Below are positions 12,701 through 25,000 of a DNA stretch of 64,000 bases, piece after piece (within the stretch, counting starts at the first letter, position 1; each line of letters begins with the position of its first letter). Source of the stretch: Durusdinium trenchii. Its lineage: Eukaryota; Sar; Dinophyceae; Suessiales; Symbiodiniaceae. Position numbers and translations under genes: made by a program. The notes beneath the pieces are model-generated. The model saw nothing but the letters and a program-made list of their open reading frames with translations. It searched no databases and was not told where the DNA came from. The DNA lies in the NCBI GenBank assembly GCA_963970005.1, contig CAXAMN010027473.1, positions 207,452 through 271,451 on the forward strand, written 5' to 3'.

Positions 12701-15700
12701 CCCACTGATCCAGCACCTTCCCGATCCGGCCGTGCCGACCACACTCCTGACCTGGGAACCCGACTTGGAACACCAATCAAACATCATTCATGGTAAAGAT
12801 CTCCTGTAACTCCAGGCCCTGGGTTTTATGATAGGGTTTTGAGGGTCCGACCCCTGCCATGGAGAGCCCGGACTCAGATTCTTAGGGTAGCAAGTTATTG
12901 GGTTGCTGGGTCATTCTTATTAACCCCTCCGGCCTTCTAGGTTTGGATCTCATCCTGACCTCGTTGCGTTTGCGTCCTCGCCCCGAGGAAGCGTCTCGCG
13001 GATCGGGGACCGTTTACTACGCCTTTTGTGCTCCCTACAGCTATTTGGACTGTCAAGGCCTCTTAGAGGATCCGCCCGGTCGTGGGGTGGGGCGTTGTTG
13101 CTGAGACGGACAGACATGGACGGATGGACAGAGTCAGACTGTGCTCCGTTTGCGGCCGCATCCAGTGGTTTTAAGACAAGGAGATTCTCCTGTTACTAGT
13201 GGGGGTCGGATGGAACTCTTAAGGTCGAGTCAGTGTGTCATCAGCTTAGGACTTCTTGTCACAGCTTGAAGAAGCAATCCTGGACTTGAAGAACCCACCC
13301 AGCTAAGATGGTTCGTTGCAGGGCACTCCCCAAGGTTGAAGAGCATGTTGTTGAATGAAGTTTGTTGACTGGTCATTCTGCCAGATGATTCCGGATAATA
13401 TCATTTGTAAGTCGTGAGTTGCTCCTGCCGGACACTTGGCCTGTCATGGACAGCTGTGCTGCTTGAATCTCTTTCGAGAAAAGGGGGTGGTACATAACTT
13501 TTGGAAGGTCAGGTTGACGTCATCAGAGAGTTCTTTCCAGCGCATATTTGGCACATGCGTGGCCTTAACCAAAACGGTCTCCGTCCACAGGACTTAGAGG
13601 ACACATTCAGCAGCTGTCCATCCTTTTCTTGGCCCGATGAGGGCCGAGGTGCTCTGAGAAACCTTTCCAAGTCCATCAATGATGACTGGTGGCCGAAGGC
13701 AGGCACAGACCCTTGGAGAGCGACACGTGGGTGAACTCAAGCTGCCGGTGGTGTGGGTTGGACGCATTCTACATGCATATATACGTATATGACTCTCTCT
13801 CTCTCTCTCTCTTCGTGTCAACCCTGCTCCAAAGGAGAAGACATGTTACTCCTGGGAGTCAAAGACTATAAAAGAATGGTCTTGAAAGGGGACCTGAGTC
13901 AGGGAACTTCCTGAACACTTCAGCCGGTCAAAATATAGCCGAACTGGACTTCAGCCGGGTCACTGTACTTGTTACTGACTGTTGTTTCTCTCTCTCATTG
14001 CGAGCCGTGAAAACGTGGATCGACCAGCGAATCATCATCTTCCCACCAAGGACCTGCTGTTCCGCCGGCAGCTTCTCAATCGCTCCCTGCAGGGCCGCCG
14101 GGTGGACCTGTTGACGGTGAGCAAAGCGAGTGGACTCAAGGCCCGGAGCCGGTGCGGCCGTGCGGGAGCCGATCGACCGCCCTGTAGGTTGGAGGGTAGG
14201 GCTCTTAGGTTGGAATCACTTAAACAAGCAAACTCCTCCAACCGGTGTAAACTAAAACAATCTAAAACATCTGAAGGGTGCTTGCGCGACGTCGTGCGGG
14301 GTGTTTGGAGGGGATGGAAGGCTTTTCGATCTTGGGATCGTAGCCGTTGACATGCCAACATGAGATCCTGTCTGGGGTCCATCACTAGAAACCATCCATG
14401 AAGTCATGATGTCTCAGTCTTGATGTTTGCTTGTGATGGACCTCCACTGAACGAGGGGCTGCAAGTGTTCCACCTAGATCTAGCAGACTGTTGAAGAAAG
14501 GGTCCCCAGACCCTTCACTACCAGCACCCATCCAGTGGGAACCCACTAAAATAGGTGGACAGTTCGGTTCACCTTGATTTTCTCAACCCAAAAAACAGCG
14601 TCGGGGAATCAGTGCAGGGTCCTGGATTCCGATTTCACTTTCCAACCTTCCAGGAGCTGGAGGTTTGGCCGCCAGACTTGCCCTGCGAGAGCCCTCAGGT
14701 GCGTCACAGTGTTGGCAGCACCCCGAAGGGTGTGGAACTCGAAAATTGCTCTAGACTCTATAGACCATAAGGAAACGAAAAAGGAGATGGCTAGGTCACA
14801 GGCGGAGGACCCTGTTCTTTCCCACCAGCCCGGAGAGGAAGTCGAAGAAATCTATCCCTAGGGCTCCAGTCGTACCTTCTAAGAAGGTGGGACTGGGGTA
14901 GGTTTAGAGGCTCCAAATATGTCCAGTCATACCTTCTGAGGAGGTACTTGGAGCCCTAGGGTATATAATTACTGCAATACTGAGGAAGGTCAACCTACCA
15001 AGTTGTCTCCGGGCTAGTTGACCCACAGACAACACGTCCACCAGCCTGCCACCACGAGACACCCTGGCTAGCCTGCCACAAGGCGATGAGATTTTATTAT
15101 ATAGATTTCAATTGGGTTAATTGAGTATACCTGGACTTTCAAAGGGGTGTCCTGGCTGGAGATCCCTAGGTAGTGGGCTGGGGCTTCCAGCCAGGTGACC
15201 CCGAACTGAAGGTGCTGGTACATTTAGTCAATCTTTTCAATTGGCTGTGGAGGGGGGCTGTGGCGCTTGCGTGGCGCCAGCGCTACTTCGCTGGCGGGGT
15301 CAAAGTAGGTCTGGGAACAGCTTCCAATCCCGTGGGTAGTCTGGGAATGTCTGGGATATTTGAATATTAGTATAGCTAGAAGCTATCAGGTTGGAGGCCA
15401 TTACTACTAGTAACAAGAAGCTACTAGTAGAGATGCCTTAGTTGCTAGTAGCTATGGCCTTGTTACTAGATGAGTAACTATATATATATATATATCACCT
15501 GGGAATGGTTGCCACGATTGACCCGGCGGGCGCCACCAAACATCAGAATGTCGGGTCTTGTTGGCTGAGCGGACCTCATTTCAGTGAGTCCGGTCATAGA
15601 AAAGCAGCACAACACATGTTTTACTTGCTCCAATAGACCGGTAGGAATATTTTAACATGTCCCAGGGCATCCAGTTACCACTATAGCTGGTAACCAGTGG

Positions 15701-18700
15701 TTCCAAAGACTAAAATCATAGACTTAGAATCCCTGGTTCCTTATATAGTGGTCACTGGGATGCACTGGGATGTGTTGATACTTGTGGTGCTTCTTCCCAT
15801 CCGCCACTTGCCAGGTGCTAAGTGGCCATAAGTCATATGTATATGGCCATTTCGCCGGGTGGTTTTCATGTGGTTCTCGGGGCGTGTTTGTTGGGGCATG
15901 TTGGCCTTTAACTCCCCACATCTTTCGAACATTGAAGCGCCATGTACTGCGAACCCCCTCCCCTGCGAACCCCCTCCCACGCACCACTTGCGATCCCTGG
16001 AAGTGGATTTCATGGTCTTCCTAGTGGCCATGACATCCATCGATGTCTTCGTCGGAGTGTACCGCTCGCCCACGAGAGAACCCTCAGACAGTTGGACTCC
16101 TTTTGGGGGGCCCACGGGGGGGGGGGTGGCACAGGGTGGTTTTCCTTATCAAACTGACGAGTCGTTTCAGAGGTTCGATGGCCACCATCCCCACTGTCGG
16201 TGCTTTAGATGGACATCTCGAGGGGTGTCAGCGCCATCTTTTTCCTCTGAAACCCACTCGTAAATCAAACACGACCTCACACGGCTCGGACCTTCGCGGC
16301 GACACGGCGGCGACACGCGGCGACAGCGGAAGGTGCCGAAGATGGCCGAGCGGCCCATCGTTTTTATCTCTGCACGTGTTCATCCAGGTGAAACACCTGG
16401 ACAGTGGCTTCGGATCGCAAAAGAGCCTATCGCCTTTTGTTCGATCTTGTGCTATTGTTTTTGGACTCTAAGCAAAAAAAATAAAAAACTCTAAGCATTG
16501 CAAGTGAACATTGCAAATGAAGCCATGCCGGTGTTCCTTTCTTCTTGAAGCATGCCGCACGGCCGCACGGCTCCGGTCTGGTCGTCATGCTGGGGACTCC
16601 GAGTCCCGCTCCGGTCGCCGGTGCAGCGGTGGTGCCAGGGTCGAACAGGTCGAAAGGTCTCCCCGAGCTACAGGCTACAGGCCCCATATCCCTTCAAAGT
16701 CAAAGACAACTTTTTGAAAGATATGGTCTTTGGATGACCCGACGTCTAGGAATGTCCTTGACTTGGGTGCCCAAAAATCGTCGACTTGGACTTCGGAGAT
16801 CCTCAAGGTGCATCAAGTTCATTCGTGAACTGCAGGTCACATGTTGTCGAGCCGCGTCGTGTTTGAGCGGCATGTTTGGTTCGTTCTTGGGGCATTTTCC
16901 ACTGACCACGCACCGGTCGGTAGCTCGGTAATTATTACAGTCGATGCAGGTCGATTTCGATGCATGCGCAGGGGAAGGCTAGGCATCTATAGCAGGCACA
17001 GTAGCAGGCACCAACAGGGGCATAGAAAGGGATAAACAGTACGTTTTTTTCTCTTCATTTGATGCACCCACCTTTTGGTGCATGCATGCGACCCATAATA
17101 TTTCCCATTGTTTACCTATACAGGTCAATGATCTCATTTTACTGGACCTGGTCATGCAAAAAGCACGACTTATGGAGTGTCAAAGACCCGGTTTAGACCA
17201 GGGTCAGATTGGACGATTGTCAGGTTTGATGTATATGTGTCACGATCGGTCCATTGGCCATTGGAGCACTGGTTGCCCGGTGGTGAGTTTACCGCTCGCA
17301 TACTAGAGCCATCAAACGAGCCAAGATAGATTGGATTTAACATCCCCCTGATCTAAGCAAGATATTACTACTGTATACCAGGACCCTCTAAGGGGTGCCC
17401 TGTCTGGAAGCCTATAGGTAATGTGGAGGAGTCCAGCCAGGACAATGCTTGGAGGGTCCTGGTACAGAGTATGCTAGTATATACTAGAGTATGCTGGCCA
17501 AGATGGGACCTCTCAATGATGGGGACGCTTTCGATTGCGCATCCCTTGATCGAAGCAAGTTTTGTGGAAGCACCGGGCCTTTGACAAACCTGCCGCAGTA
17601 CTAAAGGTTTGGGTCAACTTCTTTCACAGTCCTCGTAGTGCACTTGTTACCCGTTTGGGTCCTTTTTGTTGGCCTAGACCTTCCCAGGCCATCTTAGTTC
17701 GGTACGACTGGACCCGAGACCACCTACAGTGTCGAACATATCACCTTCTCAGAGGGTAGGGATCTCTGGGGATTGAATGCTGTCCAACTGGCTTCCAAGC
17801 ATCTCTATCGTGGCCTGAATTCTACCAGACAGGGATACACCCTAGAAGTCCAAAGACAATATTTTTACCGGCTGAAGTCAAGGAAGTTCCCTGACTCACT
17901 TCCCCTTTCAAGACCATTCTTTTTATAGTCGACTGGACTCCCAGGGTATGTTGATAATTCTGATGCCAGCACCTTCACCCGACACTCGCTGCAAGGTTCG
18001 TTTTCCTGGGCATCCTGCGGTTTCTTCTTTCAGATGACCCTCGCGCGCGGAGCCTGCGCGAGCGCTTCCAGTTCAAGTTGGTGCCGATGCTGAACCCCGA
18101 TGGCGTGGCCTGTGGCCATTATCGGACGAACAGCCTGGGATTGAATCTCAATCGACACTATGACAAGCCAAGTCCACATCAGCATGAAGCTGGGTGGTGA
18201 TTTCAGATATTTTTAAGTAACTTCAGGTTTTTACTTGGCATGATTGCACCCACAGGTCCTCAGCTTGTTGTTTTCAACCTGAACCCACCACGTCTCCTCT
18301 TGTTCGTCCGGTTCCTTGCAAGCAGCCAAGCCACCGTGGCTTTGCAGGAAGGCATTTGGGCGGCGAAGCGGATCTTATCCTCCTGGTCCAAGCAGGGCCG
18401 CTTGCTCTTCTACCTGGATTTGCATGGGCATGCTTCGAAGCGTGGTTGCTTCCTCTATGCCAATCGTATGGCTGGACCGGGCCAGGGCTGGAATTCGGGA
18501 TTTGCTCGCTTGTGCCAGATGAACTCGCCTCACTTCGAGTTGGAGCAGTGTCACTCGGACTCGGTTGAGCTTCCGTCGAAGCGTTCTCTCTTCGACATGT
18601 GAAACCTCCCCACCATGCCAGCCCGATGGCCGTGTCAGTGTTCTCATGTGTTCTCTCTTGGAGTTGTACGAAGCCCCATGGGAAGCCCCATGGGAAGCAC

Positions 18701-21538
18701 CCGACCCCTGACCTTGGGACTGCCCTCCCACATGTCGCGCTTTCTTCAGGGACTCCGCCACCCGCTCCAGCGATCTCACCAATCTCCAGACCCTTCGCCC
18801 GGACGATTGACCGAACATCGCGGGGCGTGGAACATCTGGACTCCACAGAGTCTTGGAATCCAACCCCGGGTCTCAAACTGTTAAAAACCTCGCCCGAACC
18901 CTGCCTCAACTGAAGCTCCTCAACTGCCTCATGGATCAAAAAACACTGCCTCAGGGTCCTCGGTCCTCTCGGTGGTTCCCGACTCATGTCACCTGAGGTG
19001 AATTCGGTGATGAGGTGGACAAGGAGATCGAAGGTCGTGAAGGTGAGGTCCTGCGGTCGGCCTCTTCGAAGCCGACCGGACTCGACTCGGGCAACCGTGG
19101 ATGCTGGGACCTATTTTAAGAAACAACCGACCGAAACGGAGTTGGATTTGGGGAGAACGGTGGATGTTAATCGTTTTGTTGCGAGCAGTGCGTGGCATTC
19201 AGAGACAATTGAACTGAACAGCCTTAATTGTTTATAGATACCCTATAGGCCCGGTAAGGATTGTTTAATATATTGTTTACATACGCAGGCAAGCGTGGCT
19301 CGGGTCGTGTGGCCATTCATCGAGACTGCCGGCTTTGCAACGCCTACACCTTGGAATGTCACTGGGCATTGCACCAGGGGAGATGGTCCGACAGAACCCG
19401 TTTCTTTCCGTGGCAGACCGTGGCGATGGGCGATGCCACAGAAAGCATCCGCTCGTGGAGCTTAAGGCTTAAGGTTTGTCGACAGAACCAGATCATCCAT
19501 GTATGGAGACTTAATGCATTCTAATGCTAGAATCACCCCAATGTAGGCAAATGTTCCCGCCCCACGGATTCGTAGCACAAGTTGGTTTTCGAGGAAAAGT
19601 CCGTGGCTCGAGTTGCGACCTGTGAGATGGCCACAGGGTCGGTAGGTCATTGCCGGAGAGAGGCCCCAACCAGTCCTGCACAGTGGGTTCATCGAGCAAA
19701 TCAGCAGCCAACCCCAGACCATCCATGTATATTGGAACAGTTACACCATTTATGACCTCAATGTAGGTCTGGGAACAGAAGTTCTTAGGTCCTGAACTGA
19801 CTCATCGAGATCACCTGACATCGCGCCCAAGGCAACTACAACAAGGGAAGAGCTACGAGACCCATTGTCCCTCCCAAAGGCTTGCTGGGTGCAGATCCAC
19901 CGGCAGCCGAGCTTTTCACTGAGGCTCGGGGCTTTCAGATCACTTGGTGAAGTTCGGGTCAAGAAAGCTGTTTCAGAGCTGTTTGAAGTTGAAATCCGGA
20001 ATCTGGTTGGCAGGCAGGAAGTGACCAGATCCGGATTTGGGGTGAGTTCTCATCATCCACCTTTTTCTGTCTTTGAAAGCTGCAGGAGCCAGTTCCCTAT
20101 GCACAAGGTGTTTGGGCACAAGTGGCTTGGCAAACGACTGGCCAGCAAGCTCTGTTCCGAGACATCTCCAGATCTTCTTGGTCTAAGTCATGCGGAGACA
20201 GTTGCAGAGACCTATGCAATGCCCCTGTTCACGCCAACGAAGTGGCGTCTAGAGTCACTTCGAGGTCGAACGTGCTTTTCCCGCCGTGGTGCTGAAGCCG
20301 ATGTTTTAGCTCCCCATGTTCCACACCCAGACCATATCAGACCATCCATGGGAACCAGAATGTTGACCAACGAAAACCTCCGAACCCTACACCTCCCGGC
20401 CCATCTTCTCAGGTTCGGTGGAGACTGACCGCCCCCCTCCCAAAACCCACCCGCCCCAACCATCGAACTCGAAAACGGACCGGGGGGGCTTAGAGTTGGA
20501 GCCCTGGTACGGACGAACACCGCCACCGGATGGGTGGGCACCTGGTGGTTTGGGTCAGGTGGGCGAAGCCTGCGTGGTGAGCATTTTGGATCTCTTCGGC
20601 CACAACTGCCACTCGCGAAGCTCGCCAGGATCGTCATGGGTGTCCAATAGAGAACCCTACCCTACACAGGTCTCGCACTTCCAGGGCGCCGGAAGTGCGG
20701 CAGGTGGTGGGACCCCGGCGGGTGTGATGTTCAACAACCTGTGGGAGTCGAAGACTATAAAGAGACCGGTGTGGTGTTTAAGGGGGGGGCCTGATTTTGG
20801 GAAAGGCTCCTTTGCATTTCACTATAAGGACCAGGTTTTGGTCAGTATAGTCTTTAAACTTCTATAGGGTTGATGTTCCCGGTTCCTGAGTGAACCCCCT
20901 GGCATGGCATGGTTTTTACATTGTTGCTTCTATTTTTCAGTTGTTTTTGTTTTCCTCCTGCTTGCTGGACCAGCGATCCCAAGGTATGCTCAACAGCCGT
21001 GGTTCCCTGCACAGCCTTCTTGGGTCCACGATTCGACCTCGCACTGGCCGCATGACGCATGTGAAGGATGTGCTGCCGCAAGGACATGGGGGGCCAAAGC
21101 TAACACGGAGATCCGTGCGGAACGTGCGAAATGGTGCACTTTGAAAGTGTGGTGATGTGACGATATGCTAAAGCACGCCAAAGAAGCCATCCCATTTGGA
21201 CCCAAAGAGATCAAAGAGCCTCCAATTCTCCCTTCACACGCCAGGAGTTGGCCTCACCCCAGAAGACATCGCTGCCCGCGAACGCCCCTGCTGGCGCAGC
21301 GCTTGCGGCTGGGCCACCGCCACGAGCTCCGCCCCTGCGGCGCCGCCGCGCGGTGCCAGCCGCGAGGCGGCTGCGCCCGTGCCGCGGGCGTGGTCGGCTC
21401 AGACGTCGGAGCTGCGGATTTGCGGCGCACGCGCCGTGCCACGCGCCGACGTGGCGAAGGAGGAGGTGGCTCCGCGTCCCGGCAGCGTGCTGCGACGGCG
21501 GCGGACCTTGTCGAGTGACCCGCGAAAGGCGCATAGAG
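9789..21538 (+). CDS. AGBL5: CCP5/AGBL5-type cytosolic carboxypeptidase (M14 family)
   Basis: Cytosolic carboxypeptidases remove glutamates from tubulin tails; CCP5-type enzymes are known to remove branch-point glutamates in the cytosol and cilia. Exons seen in order: E1 9789-9928 ([13 protein letters not shown]), E2 10723-10898 ([20 protein letters not shown]), E3 11501-about 11671 ([20 protein letters not shown]), E4 12941-13078 ([16 protein letters not shown]), E5 14028-14116 ([15 protein letters not shown]), E6 16327-16403 (ARVHPGETP), E7 17996-18193 ([20 protein letters not shown]), E8 18326-18582 ([13 protein letters not shown]), E9 19289-19473 ([16 protein letters not shown]), E10 20559-20632 ([14 protein letters not shown]), then possibly 20984-21146 and 21245-21538 as a variable tail. 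Phases agree from E1 to E2, E2 to E3 and E4 to E5, and at every join from E6 to E10. Zinc ligands H and E (HPGE) and the second H (DLHGH), plus the TLEC glutamate region, are intact. The E3-E4 join and the 3' end are uncertain. The first Met could be at 9750, 9789, 9798 or 9877. Confidence 0.85.
12402..12524. mobile_element. Long palindrome, MITE family C
   Basis: Arms 12402-12436 and 12490-12524 are inverted copies of 35 bp with one mismatch, around a 53-bp centre. The arm contains TTTGGGACTGCCAGGACGG. The centre (…GACCCCCTTTCAACCA…) recurs in the copy near 46795-46900. It lies in the E3-E4 intron of the carboxypeptidase gene. Confidence 0.8.
13793..13812. repeat. (CT)n microsatellite
   Basis: A short perfect CT run in the E4-E5 intron of the carboxypeptidase gene. 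Confidence 0.8.
13851..13975 (+). mobile_element. Dispersed repeat, family E, copy 1
   Basis: It carries GGGAGTCAAAGACTATAAA and a downstream CTTCAGCCGG. The same unit is found inverted at 17860-17955 and a shorter relative is at 20745-20866. All three copies are inside introns of the carboxypeptidase gene. Confidence 0.6.
14856..14961. mobile_element. MITE-like palindrome, family B
   Basis: The ends are CCCTAGGGCTCCAGTCGTA and TACTTGGAGCCCTAGGG. The inside carries ACCTTCTAAGAAGGTGGGAC and ACCTTCTGAGGAGGTAC. Very similar full copies are at 36764 and 38937. It is in the E5-E6 intron of the carboxypeptidase gene. Confidence 0.8.
15366..15475. repeat. CTAGTAGC-rich dispersed repeat, family F
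   Basis: It is built of units such as GGTTGGAGGCCATTACTA and AGCTACTAGTAG. Related stretches occur at 27782-27870, 39594-39668 and 43966-44100, always between exons. Confidence 0.6.
16327..16403 (+). CDS. AGBL5: CCP5-type carboxypeptidase, exon with HPGET zinc motif
   Basis: This exon reads …[17 protein letters not shown]. HxxE in HPGET gives two of the three zinc ligands of M14 peptidases. It ends after two bases of a codon at a GT donor. The next exon (17996) begins with the single completing base, giving …[17 protein letters not shown], which is the expected order in this family. The acceptor could be at 16327, 16342 or 16351. Confidence 0.85.
17376..17464. mobile_element. MITE-like palindrome, family A
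   Basis: The ends are TACCAGGACCCTCTAAGGGG and GGAGGGTCCTGGTA, with the inner pair CCTGTCTGGAAGCC and AGTCCAGCCAGGACA. It sits in the E6-E7 intron of the carboxypeptidase gene. Confidence 0.8.
17860..17955 (-). mobile_element. Dispersed repeat, family E, inverted copy
   Basis: It contains CGGCTGAAGTCAAGGAAG and CATTCTTTTTATAGTCGA. Together these are the reverse complement of the unit at 13851-13975, including the CTGACTCA segment. Confidence 0.6.
17996..18193 (+). CDS. AGBL5: CCP5-type carboxypeptidase, exon with NPDG and NLNR motifs
   Basis: It begins [20 protein letters not shown] and continues with [14 protein letters not shown] and [16 protein letters not shown]. The order FVF-LxxL-DDPRA-F.[18 protein letters not shown] matches the CCP5 branch of M14 closely. 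It ends after GG of a codon at a GT donor, in phase with the exon at 18326. Confidence 0.9.
18326..18582 (+). CDS. AGBL5: CCP5-type carboxypeptidase, exon with DLHGH zinc ligand
   Basis: It reads [18 protein letters not shown], then [19 protein letters not shown] and [11 protein letters not shown]. The first histidine of DLHGH is the third zinc ligand. The proposed GT donor at 18583 leaves one base, in phase with the exon at 19289. Reading through instead gives a stop at 18602. Confidence 0.9.
19289..19473 (+). CDS. AGBL5: CCP5-type carboxypeptidase, exon with TLEC catalytic region
   Basis: It reads [20 protein letters not shown], followed directly by LECHW. In this family the glutamate of the YTLEC segment is the catalytic base. 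The exon starts after ATACGCAG and ends AAG|GTTTGT in phase 0, matching the phase 0 exon at 20559. Confidence 0.88.
20745..20866 (+). mobile_element. Dispersed repeat, family E, diverged copy
   Basis: It begins GGGAGTCGAAGACTATAAA, like 13851, and ends with TATAGTCTTTAAACTT, so its two ends are inverted copies of each other. Confidence 0.5.
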
Positions 21539-22058
21539 GTGAGTCAGCCAAAGTGCGGCCACCGGAAGTGAAGCTGACTGCTTTAGCGCACTGAGCCAGA
21601 AAAAGGAAAGCAATCAATATAGGCTCTCACCAGGAACTAGCCGAATACAGGCTTTGGCAGGGTCCCAACGACCAACGGCCGACGCTTCCTGGTGCACGAA
21701 TAGATAGGGGGTCCTGGGCTGTGTTAGTATAGGGTGGCGGCCGCACGTGGACCGTTTGAAAAGAACCCCCAGGGCTCCAGTCGTACCTCCTCAGAAGGTA
21801 TGACTGAACCTATTTGGAGTTTCCTGGCACCTACCCCAGTCTCACCTTTTTGGAGCCCCTTCTCGGAACAGCACTCCAAGTGCACTACTGGTGTTCATCC
21901 GTTCGTGACCTAACCTGAATCCCCCAAATGTTTGAGGTCACAACAGGCCTCTAAAAGGTCACTAGTAAGGTGACTCAAACCAAGTTGGTCATTTGAAGAC
22001 GCCGGTGCAGGCGCTTTTGGGGTCGCTTTTTGGTGATCAGATTGGCCCGTAACCTGCC
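21539..22058. other. Intron or intergenic sequence with a family B-like repeat
   Basis: After the strong donor GAG|GTGAGT at 21539 there is no supported exon until about 22059. A family B-like repeat lies at about 21766-21860 (CAGGGCTCCAGTCGTACC to TTTTTGGAGCCCC). An alternative reading through the donor ends at a stop near 21593. Confidence 0.4.
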
Positions 22059-25000
22059 TGCACCGCCCCTGGGGCGGGAGAGGGTGCCATCGATCGAGCG
22101 AGGCAGCGGCCGCTGGAATCTGTCACGCCTGCGGTGGAGCTGGCCAACTCTGCTACGCCACTGCCCGAGGTGCTTTCAGCGCTTTCGAGGTCGTTTGGGG
22201 CATGCAAATTGGGGCGCTTCCGCAGATGAGACAACGCCGGAAGCCTTTCCAGCGCCGGTGCCCGCTGGTCACAACCGTCACAAAAGACGCCGTCCTTTGG
22301 AAAAAGACACCGTAACGGCATGTAACGGCAATTTTTCTATATTTTTCTCGAAAAGGCCCGTTGGCGCCGTTTGGAATATCCAGGGCATTTTCTGGGCCAA
22401 GTCTAATGGATATGATTGAGCCAAGGGAAGGAACGTTAACGCCACGATATCTGGTCCAGGCACGTCCAGGCAGCTCCCACTGTCGGACCATCTCGGATTA
22501 GGATGCTTGTGTGAACCACCATCGCGTGTTAGAAATGTGCAGGCCAGAATCTCAACATGTTGGGGTGGGGTATGGTAGGACGGGAGGAAGATGAGACAAG
22601 GGCCCTGATTGTCCAAAACGAGCTTGGCAAGATTGACACCGATTAACATGCAGGTCGACCTGTGTCACTTCAGGGTAACGCCTATACTGTCTAGATATAC
22701 TCATTAACCCCATAAAATGCCCATAAAGAACTGCGCTCGGAGCGGCCTCGAAGTCCTATACAAAACCAACCCTCCCCACGGCTCCAAACTCTGGGGTCAG
22801 GAAGTGTCGCTCATCCAAGACTTGTGCACTCGCGGCGTCTTCAACCGTCTCTATGAGGAGCGGGGGAAAGGGTACGGAGGCATTTTGCGACAATCGGGGG
22901 GCAGAATAGCTGGAAGATACAGCCTATACCAGGACCCTCCGACCCTCGGGGTGCCCTGTCTGGAAGCCATCCTAGGATCCGTGTGGAGTAGTCCAGCCAG
23001 GACACCCCTGTCGGGTCGGAGGGTCCTGGTAGCATGGAATGATATGGATTTAAGTCTGGCGGACCCGTCCGGCGTCAGTTCGGTGATGCACCGTTCGGTG
23101 TGAATAAACATGCATGGACCTCGGGTCACCTAGACCACTGAGACTCTCATGGACTTCGGTTGAGAAACAATAAGGCGGTTTCAGAGTAGATGGCACGTTT
23201 CCACCAAGATGTCCTGAACAAATGGGGTTCCATATAAACCACCGACCTTGGGGTCTGTGCCATTGGTCCTCTCAATCCACTATAGGCACAGGGGCCATTT
23301 GGATCCATTTCCGCAGGACGCCATCCGGCGCCGCGAGCTCGATGCGGTCGACCCGTCCGGCGAGCAAGGGGAAGGAGGTTTTTCACGGGAGTGGCGGGAA
23401 AACACACCCTAGACTTTGGCTCCAGTCGTGCCTTCTTCAGAAGGTGGGACTGGGGTAGAGGCTCCAAATATGTCCAGTCATACCTTCTGAGGAGATACGA
23501 CTGGAGCTCTAGGGACAATGATGTCAGAAAAGACCCGGCATCTTTCGCAGGTCAAACACCCCACGTCAGGTGGATGTGAAATGATGTGAACACATGACCT
23601 TGGCTCATCGACGCTGTTTGAGCTGAAGGATGCTGAATGAACCAATTAGACGCTCATCGAATAAATTCTCATGTACTATTTTATGCCGTATATACTACTC
23701 CTCCATATAAGAAGAGCTCTTACCAACCCAAAGTTGGGGGGGCTAATGAATCTGGACCATCCACCGGGGTGCCCTGCACCGGGAAGGGGACGACTCCAGC
23801 CACAACCCCGATGGTCGGATGGTCCTGGAGAGTTTCAGGACGATGGTGTGGGGAAAAGGGCGACGGTTTGGATGACATGGCATGGTCATCATGGTCATCC
23901 CAATTAGATCAATTAACCCACTAAGCAAACACAAGAAGAGACTCCAGGTCCAGTTCCACGTCGGTTTTTGGAAGACAAACCTCATGTCCTTCGAACGGCA
24001 CGCCTCTGATCGAATAGCACGTCGAACGGCACTCATCCTCGGAACTCTACCCGGATCGATTGAATGTCTCCGGACCCTACTAAGAGTTCCATATCCAAGT
24101 GGTGTTGAGACCCGCCATGCACCGTGCATGCATGTATATACAAGAGGCCCCGCGCTTCGAGCGGCACTATTGCTAGTAGAATTGCTGGTGTCGACCGAGG
24201 CCTAGGCCCTCCGAGTCTTGGGTTCGGGGACCAAGCGCTGGACCTCGAGCTCCAGCTCGAGGGAGAAGTGGTTGAGGGAGCTCAAGGGCCGCGAAAGAAA
24301 TCTAAGGAAGGCTAACGAGATGCTGAGCGTGGTGGGATTCAATTGTTAGATGGGGTGCATCGTGCTAACTAGATCTAACTAGATGTGCATGCTTCAAGGC
24401 TATACTGTATAGTTGAATGCAATCCAATGCAATCATTGATGCGTATCTGGTTGAAGAAACGCATCGTTGTCAAAGCATCACAGCGAATTCCCCAACTTTA
24501 AAGGTCAGCTGGAGATTTGGCAGGGCATGACAGGGCCTTGCGCCACCGATCAAAACAGTTACATTCACTAATCAGAAGTCCTAGAAAGCCTCCTCATCCC
24601 ACTGCTGGACATGTATGAAATCAGTGCATCCTCTCCTACACATTTCAGAAAACACTTCGTTCAGAAGTGTACCCTTACCTCCACCTGAGGCTGGCTGTGC
24701 CTCACACTGGGAACAGGAGAAGCGGCCACACTCGGCGTCCTGCGCCGTGGCACAGCACTGAGCGAAGTCACAGCGGAAGGCACAGCGAAGTCACTGGTTT
24801 CACTGATAAGAGTCATGCTCAGGGCCAGCGCCTGCAGCAGGCACGCAGTTGCAGTCGGAGCCTGCATCTCTCCAGTCTTTGGACATCGTATCTCCATGTA
24901 TCTCCTATTATAATATAACACGTCAGGGAGAAATCCAGTGCTGACATGGATGCTCATCTTGATGGCATAGTACAGCGACTCACTATAGAAGAATATTTGG

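Noticed and set aside
18326-18602. Stop codon at 18602 as the end of a truncated carboxypeptidase
   Set aside because: The exon at 19289, with GSGRVAIHR and TLEC, continues the family order in phase from a GT donor at 18583. Truncation is not needed.
22730-22900. Ribosomal protein bL17
   Set aside because: Only a short RLYEERGKGYGGIL likeness exists. The RNA-binding N-terminal part and the RxGDxAxMA tail of the family are missing.
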